Below, one piece after another: positions 27,332 through 36,867 of a stretch of DNA of 51,038 nucleotides. Under the pieces are notes generated by a model that searched no databases, was not told the DNA's origin, and saw nothing but the letters and a program-made list of their open reading frames with translations. Origin of the DNA: Draconibacterium sp. (lineage in GTDB: Bacteria; Bacteroidota; Bacteroidia; Bacteroidales; Prolixibacteraceae); assembly GCA_016705335.1 (NCBI GenBank), contig JADIYN010000045.1, positions 1-51,038 on the forward strand. Direction: 5' to 3'. The translations under genes were made by a program, and so were the position numbers. How positions within the stretch are numbered: position 1 is the stretch's first letter; every line of letters starts with the position of its first letter.

Positions 27332-27442
27332 TGGCGACCTAATATGCGGTCGCCAAAGGTCGCTTGGGGTCGCCGAAGAAAGCAAAAAAGCTATAAACCG
27401 CTCAACTACAAAAACATAAAAACTTCAAACTAAGGGTCGCCA
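27332..27442. promoter_or_regulatory. GGTCGCC repeats upstream of the HTH gene
   Basis: TGGCGACC (27332-27339) and GGTCGCCA (27348-27355) form an inverted pair. Further direct copies are GGTCGC (27358), GGTCGCC (27368) and GGTCGCCA (27435). Three copies start exactly 10 bp apart, one helical turn, in otherwise AT-rich DNA. Confidence 0.6.
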
Positions 27443-27470
27443 AAAACCGTCAATTACTTTCTTAATTGAT

Positions 27471-28752
27471 TCAAGATATCATCAATTTCTTTGTATCCGC
27501 CTTTTTATTTGAATTAGAATCAAACTTTTTACCTTCAAAACCAATAATACAGTTATTAACTTGTTTGAAATTAAAGTTAATTCCAACAAACACAATTTCT
27601 TTCAACATATAATGACACCAGCTATTGGGTTTTAACCAATCTAACTTAATCATTGATGGTACAATTGGCATACTCTGAAACAGATATAAAAAATCATCAT
27701 TTGAAATTTCAGATATATATAATCGTTCACGAAGTAAGACTCTTAATCCTTCCAATTGAATTTTAGAAAACGATGCATTAAGAGTTGACAAATAATTAGA
27801 TTTTAAATTAATTGGCTGTTCTTTATTTCCTGTATTAATTAATTCCAAATAGCTATCCAAAAATTCCCTCTCGTATCCAAACCATTTTTCTAAAACATTG
27901 ATATAGGTATATTCTTCGGTACTAAAATCATTCAATAGCTTTTGTTGCTGAAAAGCATGATTTTCAACTAAAATTCCAAGTTTATATTTATTTATTTTTT
28001 GAATACTCTCACCTTTTTACATGAATAGCCCGTTTACGACATTCAAAAGGTCTTTAGTAGTAGTTATTAATAAATTTATTAATTCTGATTTCGTGATCGT
28101 TTGTATCAAAGTCCTTCGGGTATAAGGATTATAATCCCCGTCTTTTAAAATAATTAACCATTTTCGCTCGTAAAGTTTTTTGAATTCATAAAATTCTTCA
28201 ATATCAAAAGGAAAAATATTTAACCATTTTTGAATTGTTGCATAAATAATATTAAAATCTGTTTTTTTCCTTGTTCACAATATTCTCAATCTGTGGTTTC
28301 AATTTATTATCCAAGTACGTAATTATTATATTTCTTTTTTCTACAACAATTTCTTTATCAACGTTTTGAAGATAATATTTAACCATATGAATATATAACA
28401 TATAACCCAAAGCAGGCATTCCAAAACATGCAATATTATAATCAATATAGTGCCTGATATCATTAAGCCAGTTATTGGAACTAATCTTATTCCGTATAAA
28501 GTATTCAGTATATGAGAGTTGAGTAACAATCTTTAAAGGGAGTGATTTGAAGTCACTTTTTCTAAACCAAGGTTTATATGCATCTTCTTCTTCCTTCGTA
28601 AATTGTGGAAAATCATTTTTAAACCATTCTTCAAGTACCTTAATAGTTTCGGCATGAAAGTCACAGCAGTGTGGGAATTTCTTTGATATTTCAATATCCT
28701 CATGTGGACTATATCCTTCAACATGAGGAAGAGTTGGTTGAGAGGGTATCAT
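27471..28752 (-). CDS. Unknown protein, interrupted by a frameshift and an in-frame stop
   Basis: The first part (28752-28252) reads MIPSQPTLPHVEGYSPHEDI, KFPHCCDFHAETIKVLEEWF, LSYTEYFIRNKISSNNWLND. After a shift near 28255 the frame continues DFNIIYATIQKWLNIFPFDI to a TAA at 28017-28019, then in the same frame ESIQKINKYKLGILVENHAF, EKWFGYEREFLDSYLELI, LNASFSKIQLEGLRVLLRER to 27471. The second part has no ATG near its beginning, so I treat it as one gene of about 425 codons; two genes remain possible. No family recognised. Strongly AT-rich cargo next to the integrase. Confidence 0.45.
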
Positions 28753-28818
28753 AAGATGAATACCACTTTAGCTCTATAAAAGGTTTATCCATGCTATTTC
28801 TTTACGAATAATAATCAA

Positions 28819-30076
28819 TTATTTTCTGTTTTTCCTCCAATGCTCTTGCAAAAGATTTGCATGTTCCTCTGGTGTTACTTTAATATATTTTAAAAAAGCT
28901 TTTTCCGTTCGATGACCTGTTATTGCCATAATACTTATTGATGGAAATCCTGATTTAAACAAATTGGAGGCAAAGCTTCTCCTGGCTGTATGACTGCTTA
29001 CTAACTTCCATTTTTAAATGTTTTGGTTTCACGAATCCCTCCTTTTGTTATCGATTTTGTCTCTTTTGTTTTAATCTTTGCTTTTTACAAACCTGTTTTA
29101 TGCTTCGGTTGAATGGTTGGTTTTTTAATTTCTCCGGTAATTTACCATTGTATTTTTCAAGGATTCCTTTTACAACCGAATGCAAAGGAACTCTTACTTT
29201 ATATCCCGTTTTTCCCTGCTCATAAATTAAAAATCCTCCCTTTATATTTTGAGAGTTGATTGAATCCCAATCTTCAAACCTGCAGCCGGTCCAGCAGCCA
29301 ATTAAGAAATAATCTCTTACCCTTTCCAGTGGTTTATTTCCCGAAAAATCGTGGTTCCACAAGGTATCCAGTTCCTGTTCATTCAGATAAATTGATTCAG
29401 ATTCCTCGTTAACAATTTTAAAACTTCTCTTTCTGAATTCTAAATTTGCAGTTTGTCCCTGGTCGGTTGCCGCACTCATAAATCCCTTTAATACCGCTAT
29501 TTGCTTACCTACTGTATTTGTCGCCAAATTGCAGTCTTTTGTCAAATATTTGGTAAAGTCATAATAAAAACTAATCGTAATGTCTTCAAAATTGATTTTC
29601 TTGTCTTCAATAATGGCAAATTCTTTTAAATGATGAAAACATGTCCCATACTTTTTTATTGTCGATTCAGAAATTTTTTTTCCTGTTGCTGGATTTATCC
29701 TGTTTTTTGACAATTCGATATAAGATTCTATAAATCCAAAAAGGTTCGTTTTTTTTTCTTCATATTTCTCAGGATTCCAATATTTATCAACCGTAATTTT
29801 TAACCAGTCCTTTGCAAGATTCGTTTTGTCCGGAACTTTCAGAAATTCATTTTCAATATGACGACGTAATTCCCTTAAATCTTCCTGTAATTCATCTTTG
29901 TTTAACATGTCAGCCTTCTGTCTTACTTTTCCTGATTTATTATTCCAGTTTTCAGAAAGTGTAAACTTCCCGGTTTTAGTTGTTATGTCTATGGCCCGGC
30001 CTTCCTTTAATCTGACATAAATATTTGCAAGCTTATTTTTAGTTTCAGTGCGGTTAAAAAATTTTATTGTTGCCAT
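28819..30076 (-). CDS. Tyrosine recombinase (phage-type integrase), frameshifted near the C-terminus
   Basis: MATIKFFNRTETKNKLANIY opens an arm-binding domain with the ARM-like beta strands of Bacteroidota integrases, followed by a SAM-like core-binding domain (ESTIKKYGTCFHHLKEFAI). Catalytic residues: Arg in TGCRFEDWDSI, Lys in EQGKTGYKVRVPL, HTARRSFASNLF (HxxR), MAITGHRTEKAFLKY with the second His and the nucleophile Tyr in KYIKV. Frame shifts near 29060 and 29015 separate the last box. About 419 codons. It begins 330 bp from the tRNA-Gly repeats, its probable attachment site. Confidence 0.85.
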
Positions 30077-30372
30077 TTGTTCCGTAAAAATTAGTTTCCG
30101 AAGATAAACAATTTATGTATTTTTTCCCCACATTTTCCCCACATTTAGTTAATTTATTTGAATTTTTATAAATTCAGCTTAATTAACCGGCATTAACAAA
30201 AATGGCTAAAAGCATTAATTTTAAAGGATTTTTACCGAGTTCTTTGGATTAGAGAAAACATGAAAATTAACATAGTTCATCTCTTGTTCTGGGCACGTTA
30301 AAAGTAAAGCATTGTAAATTAAAGATTTATGATGCTTTTTTTTTGTTTAAAATAATCTGAATTCAAATAAAA

Positions 30373-30400
30373 AAGGAGTCAGATTTTAATCTAACTCCTT
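30373..30400 (-). terminator. Terminator after the tRNA-like array
   Basis: AAGGAGT (30373-30379) and ACTCCTT (30394-30400) stem, with a T-run on the minus strand. It ends transcription coming from the tRNA-Gly side. Confidence 0.7.
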
Positions 30401-30412
30401 GATTTACTTTGG

Positions 30413-30495
30413 AGCGGGAAATGGGATTTGAACTCACGACCTCAGCTTGGGATCCGTCAACTGACGGACTATCCCTGAACTGAACTTCCTTGCAA
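30413..30495 (-). other. tRNA-Gly-like repeat 1
   Basis: Keeps the T arm and acceptor 3' end of the nearby tRNA-Gly (GTGAGTTCAAATCCCATTTC form) but has a different 5' half carrying the hairpin TCCGTCAGTTGACGGA instead of the anticodon stem. One third of a tandem array with a 215-bp period. Confidence 0.65.
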
Positions 30496-30627
30496 TTTCT
30501 CCTCTGAAAAACCTTTTATTTCACTTTCCCTCATTCTTTGTTGAGTTTACCTCGCTATTAAAACTTTTTAAAAACTCAGAAAATCTATTTAAAAAAAATC
30601 AGCCAAAGTTATCTGACTGATTTCCTG

Positions 30628-30711
30628 AGCGGGAAATGGGATTCGAACCCACGACCCTCAGCTAGGGATCCGTCAACTGACGGACTACCCCTGAACTGAA
30701 CTTCCTTGCAA
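30628..30711 (-). other. tRNA-Gly-like repeat 2
   Basis: Same organisation as repeat 1; its T arm GTGGGTTCGAATCCCAT equals that of the intact tRNA. Followed at 30591-30625 by a terminator-like AAATCAG...CTGATTT hairpin with a T-run on the minus strand. Confidence 0.65.
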
Positions 30712-30843
30712 TTTTTATACTGAAAAACCATTTATTTCACTTTCCCTCATTCTTTGTTGAGTTTACCTCGCTATTAAAACTTTTTAAAAACTCAGAAAAA
30801 TCTATTTAAAAAAATCAGCCAAAGTTATCTGACTGATTTCCTG

Positions 30844-30925
30844 AGCGAGAAATGGGATTCGAACCACGACCTCAGCTAGGGATCCGTCAACTGACGGACT
30901 ACCCCTGAACTGAACTTCCTTGCAA
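30844..30925 (-). other. tRNA-Gly-like repeat 3
   Basis: Third copy, with small deletions (one C missing in the T arm). Followed at 30807-30840 by the same AAATCAG...CTGATTT terminator-like hairpin. Confidence 0.65.
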
Positions 30926-31014
30926 TTTCTCCTCTGAAAAACCTTTTTTTCACTTTCCCTCATTCTTTGTTGAGTTTACTCCGCTATTAAAACTTTTAAA
31001 AACTCAGAAAATCT

Positions 31015-31050
31015 ATTAAAAAAATCAGCCATAGTTATCTGACTGATTTC
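31015..31050 (-). terminator. Terminator of tRNA-Gly
   Basis: AAATCAG and CTGATTT arms with a minus-strand T-run immediately 3' of the tRNA. The identical element follows tRNA-like repeats 2 and 3. Confidence 0.6.
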
Positions 31051-31053
31051 CAG

Positions 31054-31125
31054 AGCGGAAAATGGGATTCGAACCCACGACCCTCAGCTTGGGAAGCTGA
31101 TGCTCTACCCCTGAGCTACTCCCGC
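31054..31125 (-). tRNA. tRNA-Gly(CCC)
   Basis: Minus strand GCGGGAGTAGCTCAGGGGTA begins a full cloverleaf: acceptor GCGGGAG/TTTCCGC with G-U pairs, D arm GCTC/GAGC, anticodon arm TCAGC-TTCCCAA-GCTGA with anticodon CCC, T arm GTGGG-TTCGAAT-CCCAT. No encoded CCA. It reads GGG codons. It borders the integrative element and is the probable source of the tandem tRNA-like repeats. Confidence 0.92.
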
Positions 31126-31135
31126 AATTGGTGCG

Positions 31136-31143
31136 CAAATATA
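31136..31143 (-). promoter_or_regulatory. -7 promoter element of tRNA-Gly
   Basis: TATATTTG on the minus strand, 10 bp upstream of the tRNA 5' end, matches TAnnTTTG. No clear -33 element was found. Confidence 0.5.
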
Positions 31144-31189
31144 TACAATTTTTTTAAAAATTTCAGTTTGAAAATTATTTCTAAAAAAT

Positions 31190-32584
31190 TCAAATTACCT
31201 TCCCTTTGTTCAATCTCAGGTGTAAAGTGAAACACTCAGGCAACTCTTCAGGTAAATGTGTAACAAAAATCATTGCACAATTTGATTCAGTTGCAATTCG
31301 GTTTATGAGGTCTTTCAATAAACGAACGTGAGCTTTATCGAGCCCTTGAAATGGTTCGTCCAAAATCAGTAAGGGCGGGATTTTTACGAGTGTGCGAATA
31401 AAAAGTACAATTCGTTGAGCTGAGGTGGATAGTTCTCCAAACATGTGGTTGCCAATTTCATTGTAATTCAGATTCTTCAACCACTGTTTGGCTACATTCC
31501 GCTGATAACCTGTAGGTTTTTTGAACAAACTTTCAGTTTCATTAAAACCTGAGCAAATTACATCGATAACAGACTGTTTTTGGGGCAAATACTGGTGCAA
31601 TTCAGGCGAAACAAAACCAATTCGGGCTTTTATATCCCAGATAGATTCGCCGGTTCCTTTTTGTTTTCCAAACAAACGGATATTACAACCGTAAGCTTTT
31701 GGATTATCTCCAAAAATGAGGTTTAACAAACTTGTCTTACCCGAACCGTTTGGGCCGGAAAGAGACCAACGTTCGCCAGAATTTACCTGCCAGTTTATAT
31801 CATCAAGTATTACACGTTCTTCATATTGCAATGAAACATTTTTCAAATAAATCAATTCGGCAAAACCTGAATTGGGCCAACGAAGTGAATCTATTTCAAG
31901 TTTAACCGGTTCCAATTTTTCAGCGTTTACCTCTTCTCTTGTAAAAATTCCCTTCATTAAACCATCCTTAATAAGCACAAAACTTTTTACTGATGGTGGA
32001 AAATCACTTAATTCAAGTCCGGTCATTACGATTGATTGGCCATGCAAAACCAGGGTTTCAAGCATTTGAGTCAGTAATGGTCGTGAGAAATTATCCAACC
32101 CTGTAAACGCATTATCGAGCACAAGCAAATCAGGTTTCGCTGAAAGAGCTTTCAGCAACTCTAATTTTCGTTGTTCACCATTTGACAAATTGATTGTGAA
32201 GCTTTCATATAATTGATCCAATCCGAATTGGGTGAACAGTTTTTCTGCTTCCACTAAATCTTCACACGCATGAATTTCATCTTTTACTTTTGGTAAAAGC
32301 TCAGTATCAATTTTGTTCCAGCGTTGCTGCCGGTAAACAGCTCCTCCATTCGAAAGTGATAACGAAGAATGAAACGGAACAAACCGTTTTTTCACAAACA
32401 TTGCGTCATCAGTAAATTCTCCCGAAACAGCTAATTCTCCCGCAATCGCTTTTGCCAGTAATGTTTTACCACTGCCGTTGGGTCCAATTATTCCTAATAA
32501 ATCACCTTTCTTAAACTCAAGATTGATTTCCTGAAGCAAAATTGATGTCCGTATTTTTATAAAAGCATTTTTCCAGATCATCAT
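31190..32584 (-). CDS. Tandem-domain ABC ATPase, ModF-like
   Basis: 464 residues with two ABC cassettes and no membrane segment. Domain 1 has GPNGSGKT, signature LSNGEQRK and Walker B LLVLDNAFTGLD, where the catalytic Glu is replaced by Asn. Domain 2 has GPNGSGKT, a weak signature ELSTSAQR and an intact LLILDEPFQGLD. This asymmetric pair fits ModF/PhrA-type soluble ABC proteins rather than ABC-F factors or a transporter. Partner proteins are not encoded here. Function uncertain; possibly linked to molybdate or DNA repair by family history. First chromosomal gene after the tRNA, transcribed towards it. Confidence 0.82.
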   Translation of the reverse strand: MMIWKNAFIKIRTSILLQEINLEFKKGDLLGIIGPNGSGKTLLAKAIAGELAVSGEFTDDAMFVKKRFVPFHSSLSLSNGGAVYRQQRWNKIDTELLPKVKDEIHACEDLVEAEKLFTQFGLDQLYESFTINLSNGEQRKLELLKALSAKPDLLVLDNAFTGLDNFSRPLLTQMLETLVLHGQSIVMTGLELSDFPPSVKSFVLIKDGLMKGIFTREEVNAEKLEPVKLEIDSLRWPNSGFAELIYLKNVSLQYEERVILDDINWQVNSGERWSLSGPNGSGKTSLLNLIFGDNPKAYGCNIRLFGKQKGTGESIWDIKARIGFVSPELHQYLPQKQSVIDVICSGFNETESLFKKPTGYQRNVAKQWLKNLNYNEIGNHMFGELSTSAQRIVLFIRTLVKIPPLLILDEPFQGLDKAHVRLLKDLINRIATESNCAMIFVTHLPEELPECFTLHLRLNKGKVI

Positions 32585-32624
32585 CCTTGATTTTTAAACA
32601 ATGCTTTGTCTTCAATTTGTTAAT

Positions 32625-32906
32625 TCATTTGTACTTACACAAATATGAAGTTTGACCAACTGATTTTACCTTAAAAGAAGTGTTGGCATTAACTTCAAAA
32701 GAAGTTCCGGTTTTGAAAGATTTCCATTCGGTTTCATTTGGAAGTAGTACAACCAGTTCACCTTCAACAACAATCATTGTTTCGTGTGATGAAGTCCCAA
32801 ACTCATATTCACCTTCTTCCATAACACCAACAGTTGATTTGCCTGCAGTAGTTGAATAACCAAGTGATTTTACTTTTTTGTCGAAATATTCATTTAAAGA
32901 AATCAT
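32625..32906 (-). CDS. ppnP: Pyrimidine/purine nucleoside phosphorylase PpnP
   Basis: 93 residues, the size of this cupin-fold family (formerly DUF1255/YaiE). MISLNEYFDKKVKSLGY, GVMEEGEYEFGTSSHETMIV, GELVVLLPNETEW and NTSFKVKSVGQTSYLCKY follow the family from end to end. It phosphorolyses several nucleosides. It lies just upstream of the ABC ATPase on the same strand and has a strong promoter of its own. Confidence 0.9.
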   Translation of the reverse strand: MISLNEYFDKKVKSLGYSTTAGKSTVGVMEEGEYEFGTSSHETMIVVEGELVVLLPNETEWKSFKTGTSFEVNANTSFKVKSVGQTSYLCKYK

Positions 32907-32929
32907 ATTTAAAATTTTAAAATTTCGGC

Positions 32930-32960
32930 CAAATATAGACTAAATTAAAAGTTAGTCAAA
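32930..32960 (-). promoter_or_regulatory. Promoter of ppnP
   Basis: Minus strand TTTG (32960-32957), 19 bp, TATATTTG (32937-32930): an exact Bacteroidota -33/-7 promoter 24 bp upstream of the ATG. Confidence 0.75.
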
Positions 32961-33060
32961 CGGGTTTGTTCAGTCAAAAATGACCTGATACAAACACAAA
33001 CAAAACAGTTTTCCAAATGTTAGTTAATTGGGAGTAATAACACTTAAATTTATTTAGCGA

Positions 33061-33705
33061 TGAAAAAAATAGGAATTATTGGATCGGGGATTGTTGCAAA
33101 AATCCTGGGTTCGGGTCTTGTGAAACACGGTTACGAAGTAAAATTAGGAACCAGAAACACCTGAAAAATTAGCTGAATGGAAAACAAACGAAGGAAAAGG
33201 AGCTGAAGTTGGAACTTTTGAGGAAGCTGCTGCTTTTGGTGAAATTGTTATTTTAGCAGTAAACGGTGGAGCTGCCAAAGCTGCGTTGGAGTTGGCAGGC
33301 GCTGAAAACCTAAAGAACAAAACGGTAATCGATACAACAAATCCAATTGCAAATGCTGCTCCTGAAAATGGTGTGCTTAAATTCTTTACAAACTTAGATG
33401 AATCATTAATGGAGCAACTGCAAAATGCTTTTCCGGATGCTAATTTCGTTAAAGCTTTTAGTTGCGTGGGGAATGCTGTTATGATTGACCCGAAATTTGA
33501 CAGCAAACCTACCATGTTTATTTGTGGAAACAACGAAAATGCTAAACTTGAGGTCACGCAAATTCTTGAAAAAGTTGGCTGGGAAACCGCAGATTTTGGA
33601 AAAGTTCAGTCGGCAAGGGCAATCGAGCCATTGTGCATGCTTTGGTGTATTCCCGGCTTACTGAAAAATGAATGGATGCACGCTTTTAAACTTCTGAAAC
33701 TGTAA
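33061..33705 (+). CDS. NADPH-dependent F420 reductase-like oxidoreductase, one frameshift
   Basis: MKKIGIIGSGIVAKILGSGL is a Rossmann GxGxxA start, then HGYEVKLGTRN. After a shift near 33165 the frame continues PEKLAEWKTNEGKGAEVGTF, IVILAVNGGAA, KTVIDTTNPIANAAPENGVL, AFSCVGNAVMIDPKF and ARAIEPLCMLWCIPGLL. This is the F420-dependent NADP reductase-like family (NADB-type), about 214 codons. The substrate in Bacteroidota, which lack F420, is unknown. Divergent from ppnP across a 150-bp spacer. Confidence 0.8.
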
Positions 33706-33746
33706 TTTTTCAGCATAATACAGAGCTTTAAAAACACCGGTTGAAT

Positions 33747-34139
33747 ATGAAAAAACAGCAAAAATATTACAAACAGAAATTGAAATATGAGATTGACTCC
33801 TGGGATCTGAATGATTCAATCAATAATGCTGATTATATCAAAATAATTGACACACGTTCGCGGGAAGCTTATAAAAATGAGCACATTCCGGGCGCTATTA
33901 ATTTTCCTCACCGTGAAATGACCAAAGAAACTACAACTGATTTTTCCAAAGATTTTTTGTATGTATGTTATTGCGATGGAATTGGGTGCAACGCCTCAAC
34001 AAAAGGCGCTCTGAATATGACAAAATTGGGGTTCAGGGTAAAGGAGCTGATTGGCGGCCTTGAATGGTGGAAAAGAGATGGATACGTAACACAGGGATTA
34101 AATGGAATTTCAGAAAAAAATGTAAATTGCGGTTGTTAA
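33747..34139 (+). CDS. Rhodanese-domain protein
   Basis: 130 residues, no signal peptide. YIKIIDTRSREAYKNEHIPG and AINFPHREM are rhodanese signatures; the active-site loop is CDGIGCNASTKGAL with the catalytic Cys in GCN, followed by GFRVKELIGGLEWWKRDGY. It ends in a CGC motif after NVN, possibly a second reactive site. Probably a cytoplasmic sulfurtransferase or thiosulfate-handling enzyme. A TTG six bases upstream is a less likely start. Intact. Confidence 0.85.
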   Translation: MKKQQKYYKQKLKYEIDSWDLNDSINNADYIKIIDTRSREAYKNEHIPGAINFPHREMTKETTTDFSKDFLYVCYCDGIGCNASTKGALNMTKLGFRVKELIGGLEWWKRDGYVTQGLNGISEKNVNCGC

Positions 34140-34165
34140 GTATCTAATCAAAAAAAACCAAAATC

Positions 34166-35545
34166 ATGAAAAAAGGTGCCGCACTTCTTGTTTTATTTTT
34201 AATTCTAACCACTATTTTTTGCAATGGACAAGGTAACGATCTCGACAAAGGTCAGGTTGATTATGTCCCTTCAAAAGAAAACCTTGAAAACAGGGAATGG
34301 TTTCGTGATGCACATTTTGGAATGTTTATCCACTGGGGAATTTCGAGTGTGCTTGGCAAAGAAATTGGCTGGGCACTTAGCAACCAGGATGTTGACAAAT
34401 ACCACCAAAATATAAATGTTTTTAATCCGCAAAAATTTGATGCTGAAGAAGTTGTTAAGTTGGCAAAAGATGCAGGCATGAAATACATCACTTTCACCAC
34501 CCGCCATCATGACAGTTTCAGCATGTTCAACACAAAATATTCTGATTGGAGTATTATGAACACACCTTATGGGAAAGATGTGTTGAAACAGTTGGCCGAT
34601 GAATGTCAAAAGCAGGGAATCAGGCTGTTTTGCTACTATTCGCTCACCGATTTTTACAGGGCTGATTATTGCCAGGGAAATGTTAAAAAAGCTACCGGAA
34701 TAAATGGCGAATGCACCTGGGATGAGTACATTCAGTTTATGAAAAACCAACTTACCGAAATATTAACCAACTACGGACCAATTTACGGTATTTGGTTTGA
34801 CGGGCATTGGGACCAGGTAAACAACCTTCCCGACAAAAAAACAGGTACACAAAAACGTGCCTGGAAATACGATGAAATTTATTCACTGATTCACAAACTT
34901 CAACCCGGATGCATGATAGTTAACAATCATCATTTGGGAGTTTTTCCGGGTGAAGATTACCAAACTTTTGAACGTGACTTACCGGGCGAAAATGTAGGTG
35001 GAGGATTTTCTGCCGATGCGGTAATTTCAAAAGATTTGCCTTTGGAATCAAACGACATTATTGGCAGAAGCTGGGGTTATGTAACCGGTGATACAATCAA
35101 CCGCAGCACAAAAGAACTTGTTCATTTGCTAATAAAATCAGCCGGGCTGGGCGCCAATTTTCTTTTAAATATTGGGCCAACTCCTGAAGGTGAGGTGCGT
35201 GAAGCACACAAAAAAAGATTGCTGGAAATGGGCGATTGGCTGAAAATTTATGGCGAAACAATTTATGGAACCCGAAAAAGTTTCATGCAACCTGCCGATT
35301 GGGGAGTTGCAGTTGAAAAAGGCGATAAAATTTATTTACACATAACCAATCCCTCAGCATTAAAAAATAAAATTGAATTGGAGAATTTTCCATTCCAACC
35401 TGTTGCTGCCAAATGGTTTGAAACCGGAAAAAAATTGAAATTTGAGACATACAAAAACAATAACAAACTGATACTAACAATTCCAAATCTGAACACTGAA
35501 GCTGTTGACCAAGTGATTGAACTTCAGGTAAAAAATAACATTTAA
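34166..35545 (+). CDS. GH29 alpha-L-fucosidase, secreted
   Basis: 459 residues, intact, with signal peptide MKKGAALLVLFLILTTIFCN. Family landmarks: REWFRDAHFGMFIHWGISSV, YITFTTRHHDSFSMFNTKYS, the strand GPIYGIWFDGHWDQ carrying the catalytic nucleophile Asp, and GANFLLNIGPTPEGEV near the end of the barrel. A C-terminal beta domain follows (KIYLHITNPSALKN). It releases alpha-L-fucose from glycans in the periplasm or at the surface. It is not in an obvious PUL here; it follows a rhodanese gene by 26 bp. Confidence 0.93.
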   Translation: MKKGAALLVLFLILTTIFCNGQGNDLDKGQVDYVPSKENLENREWFRDAHFGMFIHWGISSVLGKEIGWALSNQDVDKYHQNINVFNPQKFDAEEVVKLAKDAGMKYITFTTRHHDSFSMFNTKYSDWSIMNTPYGKDVLKQLADECQKQGIRLFCYYSLTDFYRADYCQGNVKKATGINGECTWDEYIQFMKNQLTEILTNYGPIYGIWFDGHWDQVNNLPDKKTGTQKRAWKYDEIYSLIHKLQPGCMIVNNHHLGVFPGEDYQTFERDLPGENVGGGFSADAVISKDLPLESNDIIGRSWGYVTGDTINRSTKELVHLLIKSAGLGANFLLNIGPTPEGEVREAHKKRLLEMGDWLKIYGETIYGTRKSFMQPADWGVAVEKGDKIYLHITNPSALKNKIELENFPFQPVAAKWFETGKKLKFETYKNNNKLILTIPNLNTEAVDQVIELQVKNNI

Positions 35546-35635
35546 AACTATTCAAACTAAATACAAATTACTTAATTTTGATTAAATATAACTTTTATGC
35601 AGGATTTAGTTTAAGAACATTTTAAATCATGTTTT

Positions 35636-36799
35636 ATGAAACTCATTTTGCTTTTTGCCTTTCAATCCGTTTTTTTTCTTAACGCTTTTTGCCAGGATAT
35701 TCAAACATTAATTAATCGATTTAACCAGGATTCGCTATTAAAAACAGTCCGTGAATTATCAGGGGAAGATTCAGTGATTATCAACGGCACAAATACAATT
35801 ATTACTTACAGGGCAGCATATATAGGCAGTAATCTCACTGAAGATTACCTAAAAGCAAGGTTGTCTGGTTATGGACTTAATGTTCAAACCCAAAAATACA
35901 GTATAAACGGATTGAATGTTTTTGGAATACAGGAAGGTACTAAATTTCCGAATGAAGCATTTATTGTTGGGGCACACCACGATGCTGTTACTTTTTATTG
36001 TGCTGATGATAATGCCAGCGGCTGTGCTGCTGTAATGGAAACCGCAAGAATACTTTCTGAAACAAGTTGTGATTACACAATTATTTACGCGTTTTGGGAT
36101 GAAGAAGAAGCTGGTTTGTGGGGAAGTAATTACCAGGCAAAACAAGCAAGACAAACGGACAACTGATTAAAGGAATTGTAGTTTTGGATATGATTGGATA
36201 CGATAGCAACAACGACAGAAAATTCGATATCCATGTAAACAACGAACCTTCATCATTAAGCCTTGCTGACAGCATAACAAATTTAATCTCACGATACAAT
36301 TTAAATCTTGTTCCTCAAATTATTAATCCGGGGAGCGACAGAGGAGATCATTATTCCTTCTGGAGACAAGGTTATTTAAATGCAATTGGCGTTGGAGAAC
36401 GAATATTTACAGATGACCCAAATCCTGCATACCATACAGAAAACGATAGAATTGATATTTTTAATATTCCGTATTTTGCTGAAATATCAAAAATGACAGT
36501 TGGGCTTTCAGCCACAATTGCCAAAAGCACTGGTTACGTCTGTTTCTGATTATGATCAATTCATGTCAGACATTGATATCTTTCCAAATCCTACAAATGG
36601 ATTGTTTATAATTAATATAAAAAGCACTATGCCAGTTAGAATTATCGTTACCAATTCATCTGGAGGGATTTTAACCGAAAATAATTTTATACAACCTGTT
36701 ATTAAACTCGATTTAACGAACTTTCCTGCTGGAATTTACTTTGTTTCAATATTAGATAACGATCGGATTTTAACACGGAAAATTTTAAAATCAAACTAA
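35636..36799 (+). CDS. M28-family metallopeptidase with T9SS type A sorting domain, frameshifted
   Basis: Signal peptide ends at AFC/QD. The zinc peptidase core shows FIVGAHHDAV, DDNASGCAAVMETARIL, WDEEEAGLWGS, a segment beginning VLDMIGYDSN, then SDRGDHYSFW and NPAYHTENDRID, giving the usual five ligands of M28. The C-terminus SDIDIFPNPTNGLFIINI through LTRKILKSN is a T9SS type A sorting domain. Shifts near 36160 and 36535 break the frame. About 388 codons. An aminopeptidase exported across the outer membrane by type IX secretion. Confidence 0.85.
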
Positions 36800-36867
36800 A
36801 AATTAATCTGATGAAACAAATAAACCTCAGTGCTGTTAATCAGTTTATTACATTAACCAAATCAAAA

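Noticed and set aside
27471..27935. RteC-type regulator of a conjugative transposon
   Set aside because: A short IKLDWLK stretch suggested it, but the rest of the RteC pattern is absent.
30413..30925. Three additional functional tRNA genes
   Set aside because: Only the 3' halves match tRNA-Gly. The anticodon stem is replaced by another hairpin and the acceptor stem has mismatches, so no standard cloverleaf forms.
30413..31125. CRISPR array or integron attC array
   Set aside because: Units of about 215 bp are nearly identical over their length with no variable spacers, and each is anchored on a tRNA 3' half, unlike CRISPR repeats or attC sites.
34261..34750. Minus-strand frames inside the GH29 gene
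   Set aside because: They lie wholly within an intact fucosidase with catalytic motifs and show no independent coding evidence.
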